A DNA stretch of 64,000 bases, taken from NCBI RefSeq assembly GCF_014904695.1, contig NZ_JACXXN010000013.1, forward strand, positions 1-64,000, read 5' to 3'. Source of the DNA: Nostoc sp. MG11 (GTDB taxonomy: Bacteria; Cyanobacteriota; Cyanobacteriia; Cyanobacteriales; Nostocaceae). The notes beneath the pieces were generated by a model. That model was not told the DNA's origin and did not search any database. It saw only the letters and a list, made by a program, of their open reading frames with translations. The first letter of the stretch is position 1. Every line of letters begins with the position of its first letter. Below, piece by piece: positions 24,073 to 32,404 of this stretch. The position numbers and the translations under genes are program-made.

Positions 24073-25143
24073 ATGTCTGAATCATCTCCTATTACCCCCG
24101 ATCCCAAACCTGTTGAGGCACTAGACTCAGTAGCAATAAATCCCAGTGAGCAAGTAACAGCCATTGGCGATGGGCTGCGCCCCGCTGGAAGCGATCGCAA
24201 TGCTAAAACCAGGCAACTACTGGGTATGAAAGGTGCAGCATCAGGGGAAACTTCCATTTGGAAAATCCGGTTACAACTGATGAAGCCCATCACCTGGATT
24301 CCCCTCATTTGGGGTGTAGTTTGCGGTGCGGCTTCTTCCGGTGAGTATACCTGGACACTAGAAAATGTCTTGAAGTCAGCAACCTGTATGTTGCTAGCTG
24401 GCCCCTTGATGACAGGTTACACCCAAATTCTCAATGATTACTACGATCGCGAAATTGATGCGATTAATGAACCCTATCGCCCCATTCCCTCTGGGGCAAT
24501 TCCCCTAAACCAAGTAATTACGCAGATTTGGGTATTACTTATTGCTGGTATTGGTCTGGCATTTGTTCTAGATGTGTGGGCTGGTCATGAGTTCCCCACA
24601 ATTACAGTGATTGCCTTAATCGGTTCTTTCATCGCTTACATTTATTCTGCGCCTCCCTTGAAACTCAAGCAAAACGGCTGGCTGGGTAGCTACGCCTTGG
24701 GTGCAAGCTACATAACTTTACCTTGGTGTACAGGACAAGCTTTGTTTGGCGACCTCAGTCCCACAATTGTGGTCTTGACAATGTTCTACAGCTTAGCGGG
24801 ATTGGGAATTGCCATTGTTAATGATTTTAAGAGTGTAGAGGGCGATCGCCAGCTAGGATTACAATCACTACCCGTCGTGTTTGGTATTAACACTGCTGCA
24901 TGGATTTGCGTAGTGATGATTGATTTATTTCAAGGATTGATTGCAGCTTATCTTGTCTATATCCATGAGAATTTGTACGCAACAATTCTCATACTATTAA
25001 TCATCCCGCAAATCACCTTGCAGGATATATATTTCCTACGTGATCCCGTGACTAATGACGTTAAGTACCAAGCCAGTGCTCAACCGTTCCTTGTCTTGGG
25101 AATGCTCGTCACTGGTTTAGCCCTAGGTCATGCTGGAATTTAA
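24073..25143 (+). CDS. chlG: Chlorophyll a synthase ChlG
   Basis: A 356-residue UbiA-family prenyltransferase with about eight or nine membrane segments. The prenyl-diphosphate/Mg motif is N121-D122-YYD125-REID129 followed by INEPYRPIPSGAI, diagnostic of chlorophyll synthase; the second Asp-rich motif is NDFKSVEGDRQLG near residue 256. It esterifies chlorophyllide with phytyl or geranylgeranyl diphosphate in the thylakoid membrane. It lies 66 bases after the Get3d-like gene on the same strand. The N-terminal 50 residues are variable, and a later start is possible but not needed. Confidence 0.96.
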   Translation: MSESSPITPDPKPVEALDSVAINPSEQVTAIGDGLRPAGSDRNAKTRQLLGMKGAASGETSIWKIRLQLMKPITWIPLIWGVVCGAASSGEYTWTLENVLKSATCMLLAGPLMTGYTQILNDYYDREIDAINEPYRPIPSGAIPLNQVITQIWVLLIAGIGLAFVLDVWAGHEFPTITVIALIGSFIAYIYSAPPLKLKQNGWLGSYALGASYITLPWCTGQALFGDLSPTIVVLTMFYSLAGLGIAIVNDFKSVEGDRQLGLQSLPVVFGINTAAWICVVMIDLFQGLIAAYLVYIHENLYATILILLIIPQITLQDIYFLRDPVTNDVKYQASAQPFLVLGMLVTGLALGHAGI

Positions 25144-25149
25144 CTTAAT

Positions 25150-25410
25150 TGTACAGACGCGTCGTAGACGCTCAAAGAGCGGTGAGGGGGTCGCAGTCTT
25201 CTCTACGAGAGGCTTTGCCAAGGCGGTTCCCGTGGTTAGCGCAGCGATAGCGAGTCTTGCCTACGGCACGCTGCGCGAACGAGCGTCTTGCGTTAGCGTT
25301 CGCGCAGCGTCTCGTAGAGAAGCGGTAGCGACGTTCGCATAGCGTCTCGCAGAGAAGGAGCGTCACCCCCGAACCCTTTCGCGTAGCGTCTCCTACAGGA
25401 GAAGGGCTTC
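25150..25410. repeat. GC-rich interspersed palindromic repeat island
   Basis: About 260 bases of nested inverted repeats built from units like GCGTCGTAGACGC, TCTCTACGAGAGGC, GTTCGCGCAGCGTCTCGTAGAGAAG and GCGTAGCGTCTC. Base composition is clearly unlike the flanking genes. This is the Nostocales 'cagcgtctc/gtagagaag' repeat family. Open frames across it on both strands have no gene-like character. Confidence 0.8.
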
Positions 25411-25487
25411 TGGTAAGAGTATAATCACGTCTTTACTCAGCACTACTAAACTTAATACCTCCGTAGTGAGAAGTTAGGAATGAGGAG

Positions 25488-25517
25488 TTAGGAGTTAATA
25501 TAACTTCTAACTCCTAA
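25488..25517. terminator. Hairpin downstream of chlG
   Basis: A perfect 10-bp inverted repeat, TTAGGAGTTA (25488-25497) and TAACTCCTAA (25508-25517), closes a 10-base loop and is followed by TTTG. It could end chlG read-through transcripts. The TTAGGAGTTA motif is also a recurrent intergenic repeat (compare 24018-24055). Confidence 0.45.
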
Positions 25518-25535
25518 TTTGTATCAGGACTTACC

Positions 25536-25823
25536 GTGTTAGAACTGATGTCTTTTCTCATTCATGGGATTCAACCATTTTTAGTCCCTATTTGCTTTGT
25601 TGTTGCTTGGACTGTAACTATTCTCGTTGTTTGGAGTCTCTGGACGACGGCGCGAGATAGTGTCAGCACGGCCAAACAAATGCATCAAATCCCCTGTACT
25701 AACTGCCAATTTTTTACGGACGATTACCGTCTCAAATGCACCGTACACCCCTCCACCGCCAATACAGAAGAAGCTATCAATTGTATTGACTATCAACCGA
25801 AGACGAATCCTTATTTGTACTAA
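25536..25823 (+). CDS. Small membrane protein with a four-cysteine domain
   Basis: The predicted 95-residue protein starts with a GTG at 25536; an ATG at 25548 is an alternative. One long hydrophobic segment spans residues about 14-38 (PFLVPICFVVAWTVTILVVW). A soluble tail follows with CTNCQFFTDDYRLKCTVHP and later C-IDYQ, giving a CxxC...C...C pattern that could bind a metal or FeS cluster. Similar short cysteine proteins are frequent in cyanobacteria; I know no assigned role. Confidence 0.75.
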   Translation: MLELMSFLIHGIQPFLVPICFVVAWTVTILVVWSLWTTARDSVSTAKQMHQIPCTNCQFFTDDYRLKCTVHPSTANTEEAINCIDYQPKTNPYLY

Positions 25824-25844
25824 GCAGGGGGAAATTAGGAAGAA

Positions 25845-25876
25845 TAATTAATGACCCTTGACCCTTGACTCTTGAC
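25845..25876. repeat. Short tandem heptamer-type repeat
   Basis: TGACCCTTGACCCTTGACTCTTGAC is a run of degenerate heptamers (TTGACCC/TTGACTC), the short tandemly repeated repetitive sequence class of filamentous cyanobacteria. It occupies the gap before the cupin gene. Confidence 0.6.
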
Positions 25877-25905
25877 TAAATCCAAAACCTCAAATCAAAA
25901 ATTGA

Positions 25906-26268
25906 TTGATGCTAGTTCAAAAACTTCAAGAGTGTGCGGAATTCATCGCAGGAGATAACACCATTCTGCGGGAACTGCTACATCCAGATAAGCAACCTCT
26001 GGCATTGCGCTATAGTTTGGCTCATGCAACACTGCCAGTCGGAAAAACCTCTCAACCCCACTCGCTCTCTACCTCAGAAGTCTATTACATTCTCAGTGGC
26101 ACGGAGGAAATGCATATTGATGATGAAACCCAGATAGTTCAGCCAGGAGACGCGGTGTATATTCCTCCTAATACGCGGCAATTTATCTGTAACTCTGGCA
26201 TTGAACCGCTGGTATTTATTTGTATTGTTGATCCAGCATGGCGTAAAGAAGATGAAACAGTTTATTAA
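25906..26268 (+). CDS. Cupin domain protein
   Basis: A 120-residue single cupin. Motif 1 is SQPHSLSTSEVYYILSGTEEMH (G(X)5HXH-like, with H49 and E55 as likely ligands) and motif 2 is PGDAVYIPPNTRQFICNSG. The full second histidine of motif 1 is replaced, so metal binding may be incomplete. Such small cupins act as isomerases, dioxygenases or sensors; nothing here narrows it. Confidence 0.82.
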   Translation: MMLVQKLQECAEFIAGDNTILRELLHPDKQPLALRYSLAHATLPVGKTSQPHSLSTSEVYYILSGTEEMHIDDETQIVQPGDAVYIPPNTRQFICNSGIEPLVFICIVDPAWRKEDETVY

Positions 26269-26334
26269 AAACCACTTGCAGTTATAGTTTCAAAACCTAA
26301 AAAAAGCTCAGTATTTTTCAACAATCACTCATTT

Positions 26335-26874
26335 TCAACCGTCAACTTTACTTAACCAAGTAACCAAGTCATCTGAGCTAAGTGCTATTTCACTTCCCAA
26401 GGTTTTGATATAAAGAAGTCCGTCGCTAATTATTAAATCTCTGATTGGATACCATGAGTCTCTTGTCCTAATGAGAAGTTCTAAAGGAATTCCTGGTCGT
26501 AAAGCATACTTACGATGTTTCCACCAAGCTCGCCATAGGAGGACAGATTTAGTACACTGCATCTGGTAGCCTTTTGGAACTTCGCAGTATTGATATTGAT
26601 AAAAACCACGACTATTTATTTCTCCTTTGAGGAGATAACTGGATTCTGCTAATACCTGATTTATTGATTCCCAATGAGATGAGTTGGCGTGAATCGAAAA
26701 TTCAGGTATTTTATGAGATAGTTGGGCAGTAGCAATCACCCCTTCGGTTTTGGCTGTCAATTGGTTTAATTTATACACTGTTTGCGCTGTCAAAGCAGGG
26801 TTTGACAACAATATATCTTTTTTTTGAATAGAGTTTTGCACAAACTCCCGAATTAAATCTAAATTAGACAACAT
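26335..26874 (-). CDS. Hypothetical protein, 179 aa
   Basis: A soluble protein with no signal peptide. Visible pieces are an N-terminal helical stretch (residues 1-55), a mixed region with YQYQYCEVPKGYQMQC, and a tryptophan-rich middle (LLWRAWWKHRKYALRPG). The C-terminus is beta-rich (LIRTRDSWYPIRDLIISD). Codon use and HIP1-free sequence look ordinary for the region. I do not recognise a family. Confidence 0.65.
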   Translation of the reverse strand: MLSNLDLIREFVQNSIQKKDILLSNPALTAQTVYKLNQLTAKTEGVIATAQLSHKIPEFSIHANSSHWESINQVLAESSYLLKGEINSRGFYQYQYCEVPKGYQMQCTKSVLLWRAWWKHRKYALRPGIPLELLIRTRDSWYPIRDLIISDGLLYIKTLGSEIALSSDDLVTWLSKVDG

Positions 26875-27069
26875 AAAATTGTTTATACTAAATTAACCAG
26901 TGTGATGGAAGCCATAACACTATGTAAATTAGTAACTACACTGGCATTTCACTCAAATCAGGATTACGTGCAAGCTTTATTTATACTTAATCGTTACTTG
27001 ATATTGAGTATATTTACCAAAAACCAGTTGACAAAATTGGTATTTGTCTGCTACTCGCAAAGCGGGGCT

Positions 27070-27876
27070 TTAAATTTTTACGTCTTTGAGAAACGGTGTG
27101 AATACTGGAATCAATTCTGGACGACCAACGACAAGGGACGGAAAAGAGCGATCGCTATAATCTTCTCCTGGTGACAAAGGAAACGGGTCTGAATTGAGTG
27201 ATAGCCAGACGCCACCAGCTGCTTGGACAATCACCCAAGCTCCCGCCAAGTCCCAAACTTTGGGTGTCGCCTCAATACCGCCTAGTGTTGCGCCAGTAGC
27301 AACCATCAGGAAGTTATAGCTAGCTACACCCAACATCCGAATTTTGCAGGGAAAGCCGTTTCTGATAATTGCGGTACTGCGGGAACAGAGGTTAAAAAAG
27401 TGATTGTTGCTAGGACTGTCAACACTGGTGTGGATGGGATGATGATTGAGAAATGCGCCTGTTGGTACTGTTAACCCAGATGAACCTGCCCAAAAACCAT
27501 GAAAAGCTTGAGCTAATGGCGGCGCGTAAACATAACCAAAAATCGGTGTGCCTTTATACAGTAAACCTAGAGAAATTGACCAGATGGGAATGCCGCGCGT
27601 AAAGTTTGTTGTCCCGTCCAAAGGGTCAATTACCCAGCACCATTCTGTACCAGGAAATGACTGATCGCTCTCTTCGCTCAAAATCCCGTAACCAGAGAAA
27701 TTAGAAGCGATCGCATCCCGAATTTCTTGATCTGCCCATTTATCCGCTTGCGTTACCAAACTACCATCAGCTTTTTGCAAAGCCTGCACCTGCCCAAAAT
27801 CCTGCATCAATTGCTTTCCCACTCTGGCAGTGGTAGTTTGGGCAAAATCGAGAACCGTTGTCCAAAAATCACTCAT
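27070..27876 (-). CDS. Inositol monophosphatase family protein
   Basis: A 268-residue protein of the IMPase/FBPase fold. The metal-binding elements are GILSEESD (E-E near 70), WVIDPLDGTTNF with D-P-L-D-G-T, and WDLAGAWVIVQAAGG near residue 215 supplying the third Asp. Members hydrolyse inositol 1-phosphate, histidinol phosphate or other sugar phosphates, and substrate cannot be decided from sequence. The start ATG at 27876 gives the typical N-terminal helix. Confidence 0.9.
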   Translation of the reverse strand: MSDFWTTVLDFAQTTTARVGKQLMQDFGQVQALQKADGSLVTQADKWADQEIRDAIASNFSGYGILSEESDQSFPGTEWCWVIDPLDGTTNFTRGIPIWSISLGLLYKGTPIFGYVYAPPLAQAFHGFWAGSSGLTVPTGAFLNHHPIHTSVDSPSNNHFFNLCSRSTAIIRNGFPCKIRMLGVASYNFLMVATGATLGGIEATPKVWDLAGAWVIVQAAGGVWLSLNSDPFPLSPGEDYSDRSFPSLVVGRPELIPVFTPFLKDVKI

Positions 27877-27950
27877 TGATTAATTCTCGCGCAAAGGTGT
27901 TTCTGAGCCAAGTTAGGTATATTGGGGTTTTGGCTAGTGAAGTCTCCAGT

Positions 27951-29384
27951 TTAATCTAAATCACTTTCTAAAACTGAAGCGATCGCTTGCTTGGTACTTG
28001 TTTGAAATTCTGTTACATTTACCCGATTCAGAAACCAAATCGACAGCACCATTCCCACAGCTTCCAGGGCAAATACTAGTCCATAAGCTAGCTCCAGGCT
28101 AGGTAACAGCTGGCGACCGATATCTAAAACAGTACCGCCTATAACTACTGCTAGTCCCCTAGACATGGACTGTGCTAGACCCCATGCTCCGATAAATGTA
28201 CCTGCGGCTTCTGCTGCTGTCAGATCCAACATCAAGCTAATTGCTGCTGTGGTCAAAAAACCGGTTGCTAAACCGAACAAGACCAAACCTAGCTTGAGGA
28301 AGGCAGGATTAGCAGTGAATCCTGATATCCCTAGCAATAATGAACAGAATGCTACTAACATACAGCCTAGGCGGGCAGTTCTGCGCTTACCCAAACGCGG
28401 CACAATAAAAAAGCCAGTGACGCCGTAAGCAATCAATATGCCAGTGCCATAAAAAACGTTTAATTTGGTACTTTCAGCCAAAGGCATTTTGAACACTTGG
28501 CCCGCATAGGGTTCCAAAACTGGGTCTTGCATGAATAAGCTGATGGTCATCACCAATAAAAAGGTGAAAAATAAACCAGTTTGTGGACTAGCTGTCAAGA
28601 TTCGCCAAGCATTCCCCAGAGTAATGCTGTCTTCCCGGTTCACCAGCGTGGAACGGCTTAAGTATTGAGAGTACTTTTTCTCCACGCCAAATGTTGCTGC
28701 GATCGCCAAGCCAAATACAATTGCTGGGACAATGATAAATAGTCTGTTGACTGCTGCTTGTAAAGTCTCTATATTTGCTTCTGGCGTTAATTGCTTCAGC
28801 AAGCTGGAACTGATAATCGCTCCAACAATAATCCCCACCATTAGCATCGACCAAACCACACCGACTACTTTGGAACGGTTATCTTCTTCAGATATATCCA
28901 CCAACAAAGCAGCAAAAGCAGTACCACTAGCACAAATTGCTAGACCGTAGATAGCAAAAACCAAAGCCAGAAGTGCTATCCAGCCGATAGTTTGAGTTGT
29001 CCATACCCAGCCGCCTGCACTAGTTGCGGCACTATTCATCTGCCACATCACTTGTACAGCTAAAAATGCAGCGATCGCAAATATCGCTGCTCCCACCCAA
29101 ACATAAGCCGTGCGATGATACCCCCATAACGGCTTGGCATCAGAAATCTGGCCGAACCAAACGCGGGAAGGAGAAACAAATAAAGGCAGTGCTAGCACTA
29201 CTGATACCAGCGTCGCCGGAATTGCTATTTCCTGAATCATGACTCTGTTGAGTACGCCCAAAGTCAAGATGGACATCATACTCAACCCCATTTGGAATAA
29301 ACCCAGCCGAAACATAGTCAGCAGGTTGACTTTCGGCACAGCTAGGGATTTTGTTTCAGCATCAAATACATCACCGCTTGCCAT
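27951..29384 (-). CDS. PucC/LhaA family (BCD family) membrane carrier
   Basis: A 477-residue major-facilitator-type protein with about 12 membrane segments. The N-terminus LLTMFRLGLFQMGLSMMSIL, then VLNRVMIQE and SPSRVWFGQISDAKPLWGYH, matches the PucC family. In purple bacteria PucC and LhaA help assemble light-harvesting complexes, probably by delivering bacteriochlorophyll. Cyanobacterial members are thought to act with chlorophyll-binding proteins. The nearby chlG gene makes a pigment-handling role attractive but that is inference. Confidence 0.88.
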   Translation of the reverse strand: MASGDVFDAETKSLAVPKVNLLTMFRLGLFQMGLSMMSILTLGVLNRVMIQEIAIPATLVSVVLALPLFVSPSRVWFGQISDAKPLWGYHRTAYVWVGAAIFAIAAFLAVQVMWQMNSAATSAGGWVWTTQTIGWIALLALVFAIYGLAICASGTAFAALLVDISEEDNRSKVVGVVWSMLMVGIIVGAIISSSLLKQLTPEANIETLQAAVNRLFIIVPAIVFGLAIAATFGVEKKYSQYLSRSTLVNREDSITLGNAWRILTASPQTGLFFTFLLVMTISLFMQDPVLEPYAGQVFKMPLAESTKLNVFYGTGILIAYGVTGFFIVPRLGKRRTARLGCMLVAFCSLLLGISGFTANPAFLKLGLVLFGLATGFLTTAAISLMLDLTAAEAAGTFIGAWGLAQSMSRGLAVVIGGTVLDIGRQLLPSLELAYGLVFALEAVGMVLSIWFLNRVNVTEFQTSTKQAIASVLESDLD

Positions 29385-29470
29385 AGCTACTTTTTCGTAT
29401 GGTTTATGGAATATAGTCTCTCTTTAAATAAGAATAAACTGTTCGATTTCCAAAAAAAACTACTTTTGAA

Positions 29471-29512
29471 GATGGGGATGCTTACAACGTAAATTACGAA
29501 GATTATCACTAG
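29471..29512 (+). pseudogene. Remnant of a HigB toxin C-terminus
   Basis: Directly before higA, the plus strand encodes EDGDAYNVNYEDYH followed by a TAG at 29510-29512 (the entry starts at the D codon). This resembles the HigB ending (…DGDAYDVEIVDYH). The frame stays open upstream to about 29429 (LNKNKLFDFQKK) but matches poorly, and there is no room for the about 90-residue toxin before the divergent PucC gene. The toxin body is lost. Confidence 0.65.
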
Positions 29513-29524
29513 GAGATAAATCCA

Positions 29525-29824
29525 ATGATTACCAAAAGAAAACCCAGACACCCTAGTGGTTTAATAAAGCGTCAGTACCTTGAACCTCTTAACATCACAA
29601 TTACTGATTTTGCGGACATCATTCGTGTATCTCGTAAAACCATGTCTGAGATAGTTAACGAACGTGCAAGCATTACTCCTGATATGGCACTTCGTTTATC
29701 TGTTGCCCTACAAACTACTCCTGAACTTTGGCTTAACCTCCAACAGAAGTATGATCTTTGGTCTGCTATTAATGAATCAGAATCTTGGAAATATATAACT
29801 CCTATAAATTTACAGGCTTGCTAA
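29525..29824 (+). CDS. higA: HigA family addiction-module antitoxin (orphan)
   Basis: A 99-residue XRE-type helix-turn-helix protein. It opens with the HigA signature HPSGLIKRQYLEPLNITITD, followed by the HTH FADIIRVSRKTMSEIVNERA and ITPDMALRLSVALQTTPELW. A Shine-Dalgarno AGGAG at 29511-29515 overlaps the stop codon of the HigB remnant, the usual coupling in higBA. With the toxin gone it may persist as a solo regulator or be drifting. Confidence 0.9.
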   Translation: MITKRKPRHPSGLIKRQYLEPLNITITDFADIIRVSRKTMSEIVNERASITPDMALRLSVALQTTPELWLNLQQKYDLWSAINESESWKYITPINLQAC

Positions 29825-29949
29825 AGCTTAGTAGTTTCTCTCCAAGATGACTATCATCAGGAATGCAAAGCGGGTTTTAGTAAGTTACCATTCTGGGGGA
29901 GGAATCATCACACTCATTCTTGCCTGAAGTCCAACTACAGTCCCGTGTA

Positions 29950-30222
29950 TCACTGTGCCGTCCTGAGCAATGTACCATCAACTGCATAAACGGCATCAAA
30001 ACCAATTCTTTCTCCCCAAAGTGCTGCATCGGCTTGCTTGGATCGTAATCGAAGACTCGTTTCGACTAAATCATCACCGATTTCGTAATCTCCTGTGTCA
30101 ACATTAATCGAGATAATTTTGCCAATGTTCTCTTGTGTCTCAACTTTGGCACGGATACTTCTTTGATAGAGTTCCTTTCCACGTCGGGCGACTTCTTGGC
30201 TACTGAGCGTAGGGTGGGACAT
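29950..30222 (-). CDS. Hypothetical protein, 90 aa
   Basis: A soluble protein with SSQEVARRGKELYQRSIRAKVE (helix) followed by IGKIISINVDTGDYEIGDD and RLRSKQADAALWGERIGFDAVY. Similar small proteins appear in cyanobacterial genomes, often close to toxin-antitoxin genes, but the function is not known to me. It is the last of three minus-strand genes downstream of the HTH antitoxin and PIN toxin. Its first 7 codons and upstream region are duplicated at 32031-32123. Confidence 0.7.
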   Translation of the reverse strand: MSHPTLSSQEVARRGKELYQRSIRAKVETQENIGKIISINVDTGDYEIGDDLVETSLRLRSKQADAALWGERIGFDAVYAVDGTLLRTAQ

Positions 30223-30294
30223 AAATAAATCCCCTGTTTAAGCTGCTAGATTCTTCACTTCATTGTAGAGCAGAAGATGCAGAGGTTAGAGAGC
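30202..30294. repeat. 93-bp duplicated segment, copy 1
   Basis: Covers the first codons of the 90-aa gene and its upstream leader. It matches 32031-32123 with about seven mismatches over 93 bases, including the GGTGGGACATAAATAAATCC core. Confidence 0.85.
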
Positions 30295-30398
30295 TTTCTC
30301 ACCTCTGATTACTCAAGTTTTAGGCAGATATATCAAACACATTATAAAGCTAAGTCTTGTATTAAAACAATTATTTTTTGTTGAAAAAAGTATATTTT

Positions 30399-30968
30399 CT
30401 AGATATCATAACAAAATTCTTGTAGAGCAGTAACAGACTGTGGAAGTCCTTGTCTCAAGAGTGTTTCCAAGTACTCTTGTTTTGTCTTGGGCGGATTTTT
30501 AAGAGTCCTTCTTTGTCTTTTCGCCGCTTGGCAAATGGCTGCTGGGTTAAGATCAATTAAACCTAAAATAAAATCATCTGGGTGCTGAGGTTCAATTTCG
30601 TAGGGTGCAAGATATGAGGCAGGAAAATCTTTGAGGTTAAAAGTGACTATGACATTGGCATGGCAACGAATTGCTGCTGCTAGAACGTGGCGATCGCCTG
30701 GATCTGGAAGTTGTAAACCCGCCACAAGTGTTTCATAGCCTGTCACGAGACAATCTCTGACATTATTATTCATATTTTTTTTAGTTTTGATCAGCTGTTC
30801 AAGTGTAATATCTGGACGATTTTGTAAAACATTTCTGATCCACTCCGAATGAATTTCATCTGTCCATCGCGCTTTAAATAGGTCGGTAAGCGCCAACCAC
30901 ATCAGAAAATCTCTTAATGGCGCTGGATATAAGACACATGCATCATAAATAGCTGTGAAATTAGACAT
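30399..30968 (-). CDS. PIN domain toxin/RNase
   Basis: A 189-residue protein of the VapC-like PIN superfamily. The first Asp is in IYDACVLYPAPLRDFLMWLA (D9); later acidic residues are LPDPGDRHVLAAAI and VTFNLKDFP, all typical of the COG1569-type PIN group. The C-terminal tail (AKRQRRTLKNPPKTKQEYLE) is basic. PIN toxins are Mg-dependent ribonucleases. Its usual partner, the excisionase-like HTH antitoxin, is encoded upstream at 31355, but a MITE now lies in the gap. Confidence 0.88.
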   Translation of the reverse strand: MSNFTAIYDACVLYPAPLRDFLMWLALTDLFKARWTDEIHSEWIRNVLQNRPDITLEQLIKTKKNMNNNVRDCLVTGYETLVAGLQLPDPGDRHVLAAAIRCHANVIVTFNLKDFPASYLAPYEIEPQHPDDFILGLIDLNPAAICQAAKRQRRTLKNPPKTKQEYLETLLRQGLPQSVTALQEFCYDI

Positions 30969-31084
30969 TACAAGACTCTGCCACTTTTAGCTACTTAATC
31001 TTTACAGTATTGAATTAACTTTTTAGTAAGTAATTTATTGGAGTCTTAGTTACAGTTTTAGGATATATCATCTCAATAATCTTA

Positions 31085-31256
31085 GAGGATGTTTGAAAAG
31101 TCTAAATTATTACTAGCCCTGGCGACTAGAAGTCGCGGCTACACAGACAAAACCCACCTACGTGGGTTAAAAATCTTGATTTTGGTTAGTCCGCGCAGGC
31201 GGACTTTGCTTGTGTAGTCGCGATTTCCAATCGCCCAAAACTTTTCAAACATCCTC
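31085..31256. mobile_element. 172-bp MITE with 17-bp terminal inverted repeats
   Basis: Perfect 17-bp ends: GAGGATGTTTGAAAAGT at 31085-31101 and its reverse complement ACTTTTCAAACATCCTC at 31240-31256. They are flanked by TTA direct repeats at 31082-31084 and 31257-31259. The interior is a long imperfect hairpin (AGTCGCGGCTACACA against TGTGTAGTCGCGATT). No coding capacity. The 3-bp TNA target suggests mobilisation by an IS5-superfamily transposase, which is inference. It sits between the antitoxin and PIN toxin genes. Confidence 0.85.
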
Positions 31257-31354
31257 TTAGAGTATTAGAGTTAAAACTAAGCAGATTAGTTACTAAAGCT
31301 TCTCCATAGCAGAGTATCTAGTTAATCATGTGAAATTGCTATGTATCGAGATTC

Positions 31355-31828
31355 TTAGTCATATCCCATATTTAATTCTTGAGCTTGAGCGGCAAGCTCA
31401 TCAAGAGTTTGCATTCGTAAAGCATCAATGCGATTTTTGTAATCAATTAAATCTTGATAACGCACCCGTCGCCGTGTACCTACTTTACGGTATGGCATCT
31501 CTCCAGATTCCAATAACCCTACCAAATAAGGACGAGAAACATTTAAGATATCAGCTGCTTCTTGTGTTGTCAGCTCTGCATGCACGGGCATAAGAGTAAT
31601 AGCATTACCTTTAGCCATTTGTGCCAAAATATCAACAAGCAAACGAAAAGCCTCTGCTGGTATAGTAACCGTTTCGCTTGTAGTGTTATCTTGCACAACC
31701 TTGATAGTACGGTAAGTATCATTATTCTGTATATATGATGCTAAAGTTTGACTACTAGTTTTAGCTAGGGTAGCATCCTCTTCTGTTGGTATAGCGGGTT
31801 TGCTAGTTTGGTATTTACTGAGTGTCAT
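31355..31828 (-). CDS. Excisionase-type HTH antitoxin (partner of the PIN toxin)
   Basis: About 157 residues from the ATG at 31828; an upstream ATG at 31870 would add 14 residues without family support. The C-terminal half holds an excisionase/MerR-like winged helix: LTTQEAADILNVSRPYLVGL followed by ESGEMPYRKVGTRRRVRYQD. The N-terminal half probably forms the dimer or toxin-contact part. This gene type commonly precedes a PIN gene and neutralises it. The stop codon to PIN start gap is 386 bases here because of the MITE and extra AT-rich sequence. Confidence 0.85.
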   Translation of the reverse strand: MTLSKYQTSKPAIPTEEDATLAKTSSQTLASYIQNNDTYRTIKVVQDNTTSETVTIPAEAFRLLVDILAQMAKGNAITLMPVHAELTTQEAADILNVSRPYLVGLLESGEMPYRKVGTRRRVRYQDLIDYKNRIDALRMQTLDELAAQAQELNMGYD

Positions 31829-32404
31829 AGATATTAGCCTCTCTACGCTTAATATCGAATTGCACTCCATTTATCCATACGAAAATATGGATTGCAATTA
31901 TCATTCACCTCATAATAGCTCTTATTCAAAATAAACGCAATGTACGAAATGAACGAAATAAACTTTGACATTATTCTACTAAATATCCTGGAATAGCAAC
32001 AGACTTGGCATCGTTGCAGGTACTATGCCCACTGAGTGTAAGGTGGGACATAAATAAATCCCCTGTTAAAGCTGCTAGATTCTTCACTTGATTGTAGAGC
32101 AGAAGCTACAGAAGTTAGAGAGCAATGTTTGATTCTGTAGGAGCTAGGAGAGCGATCAGCTCAAAGCACCAGAGGAGAAAAATACTTTCCAAAACCCGAA
32201 AGCAAGAAACTCCCGCACAAAATTTCTTACTTTAGTTACCATAGGCAAGCCATATCAATGATTTTGATTGCCAATGTTATTCACCCTTCTTGCTCGGTCG
32301 AGGTTGGGGGATGCATAAAGTCTTGAATCAATGCTTCGCATCTCTATTGTTCAGGCGCGGCTATTATTAAAAGGAAAATGAAAATTATTTCTCTATTTTT
32401 ATGC
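31829..32404. other. Spacer with antitoxin promoter and a duplicated segment
   Basis: About 575 bases without an intact gene. It must hold the promoter for the antitoxin gene. The only recognisable content is the second copy of the 93-bp segment at 32031-32123; nothing else is evident. Confidence 0.5.
32031..32123. repeat. 93-bp duplicated segment, copy 2
   Basis: Matches 30202-30294. The start codon of the 90-aa gene is preserved (reverse-strand ATG at 32049-32051) but the reading frame beyond the first seven codons is unrelated, so this is a truncated duplicate of leader plus gene start. Confidence 0.85.

Noticed and set aside
25130-25366. Open frames on both strands after chlG
   Set aside because: Both consist of GC-rich repeat units (arginine/serine/alanine runs) rather than protein-like sequence.
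26902-27174. Plus-strand open frame of 90 codons
   Set aside because: Overlaps the 3' end of the inositol-monophosphatase gene on the other strand, and its sequence has no gene-like features.
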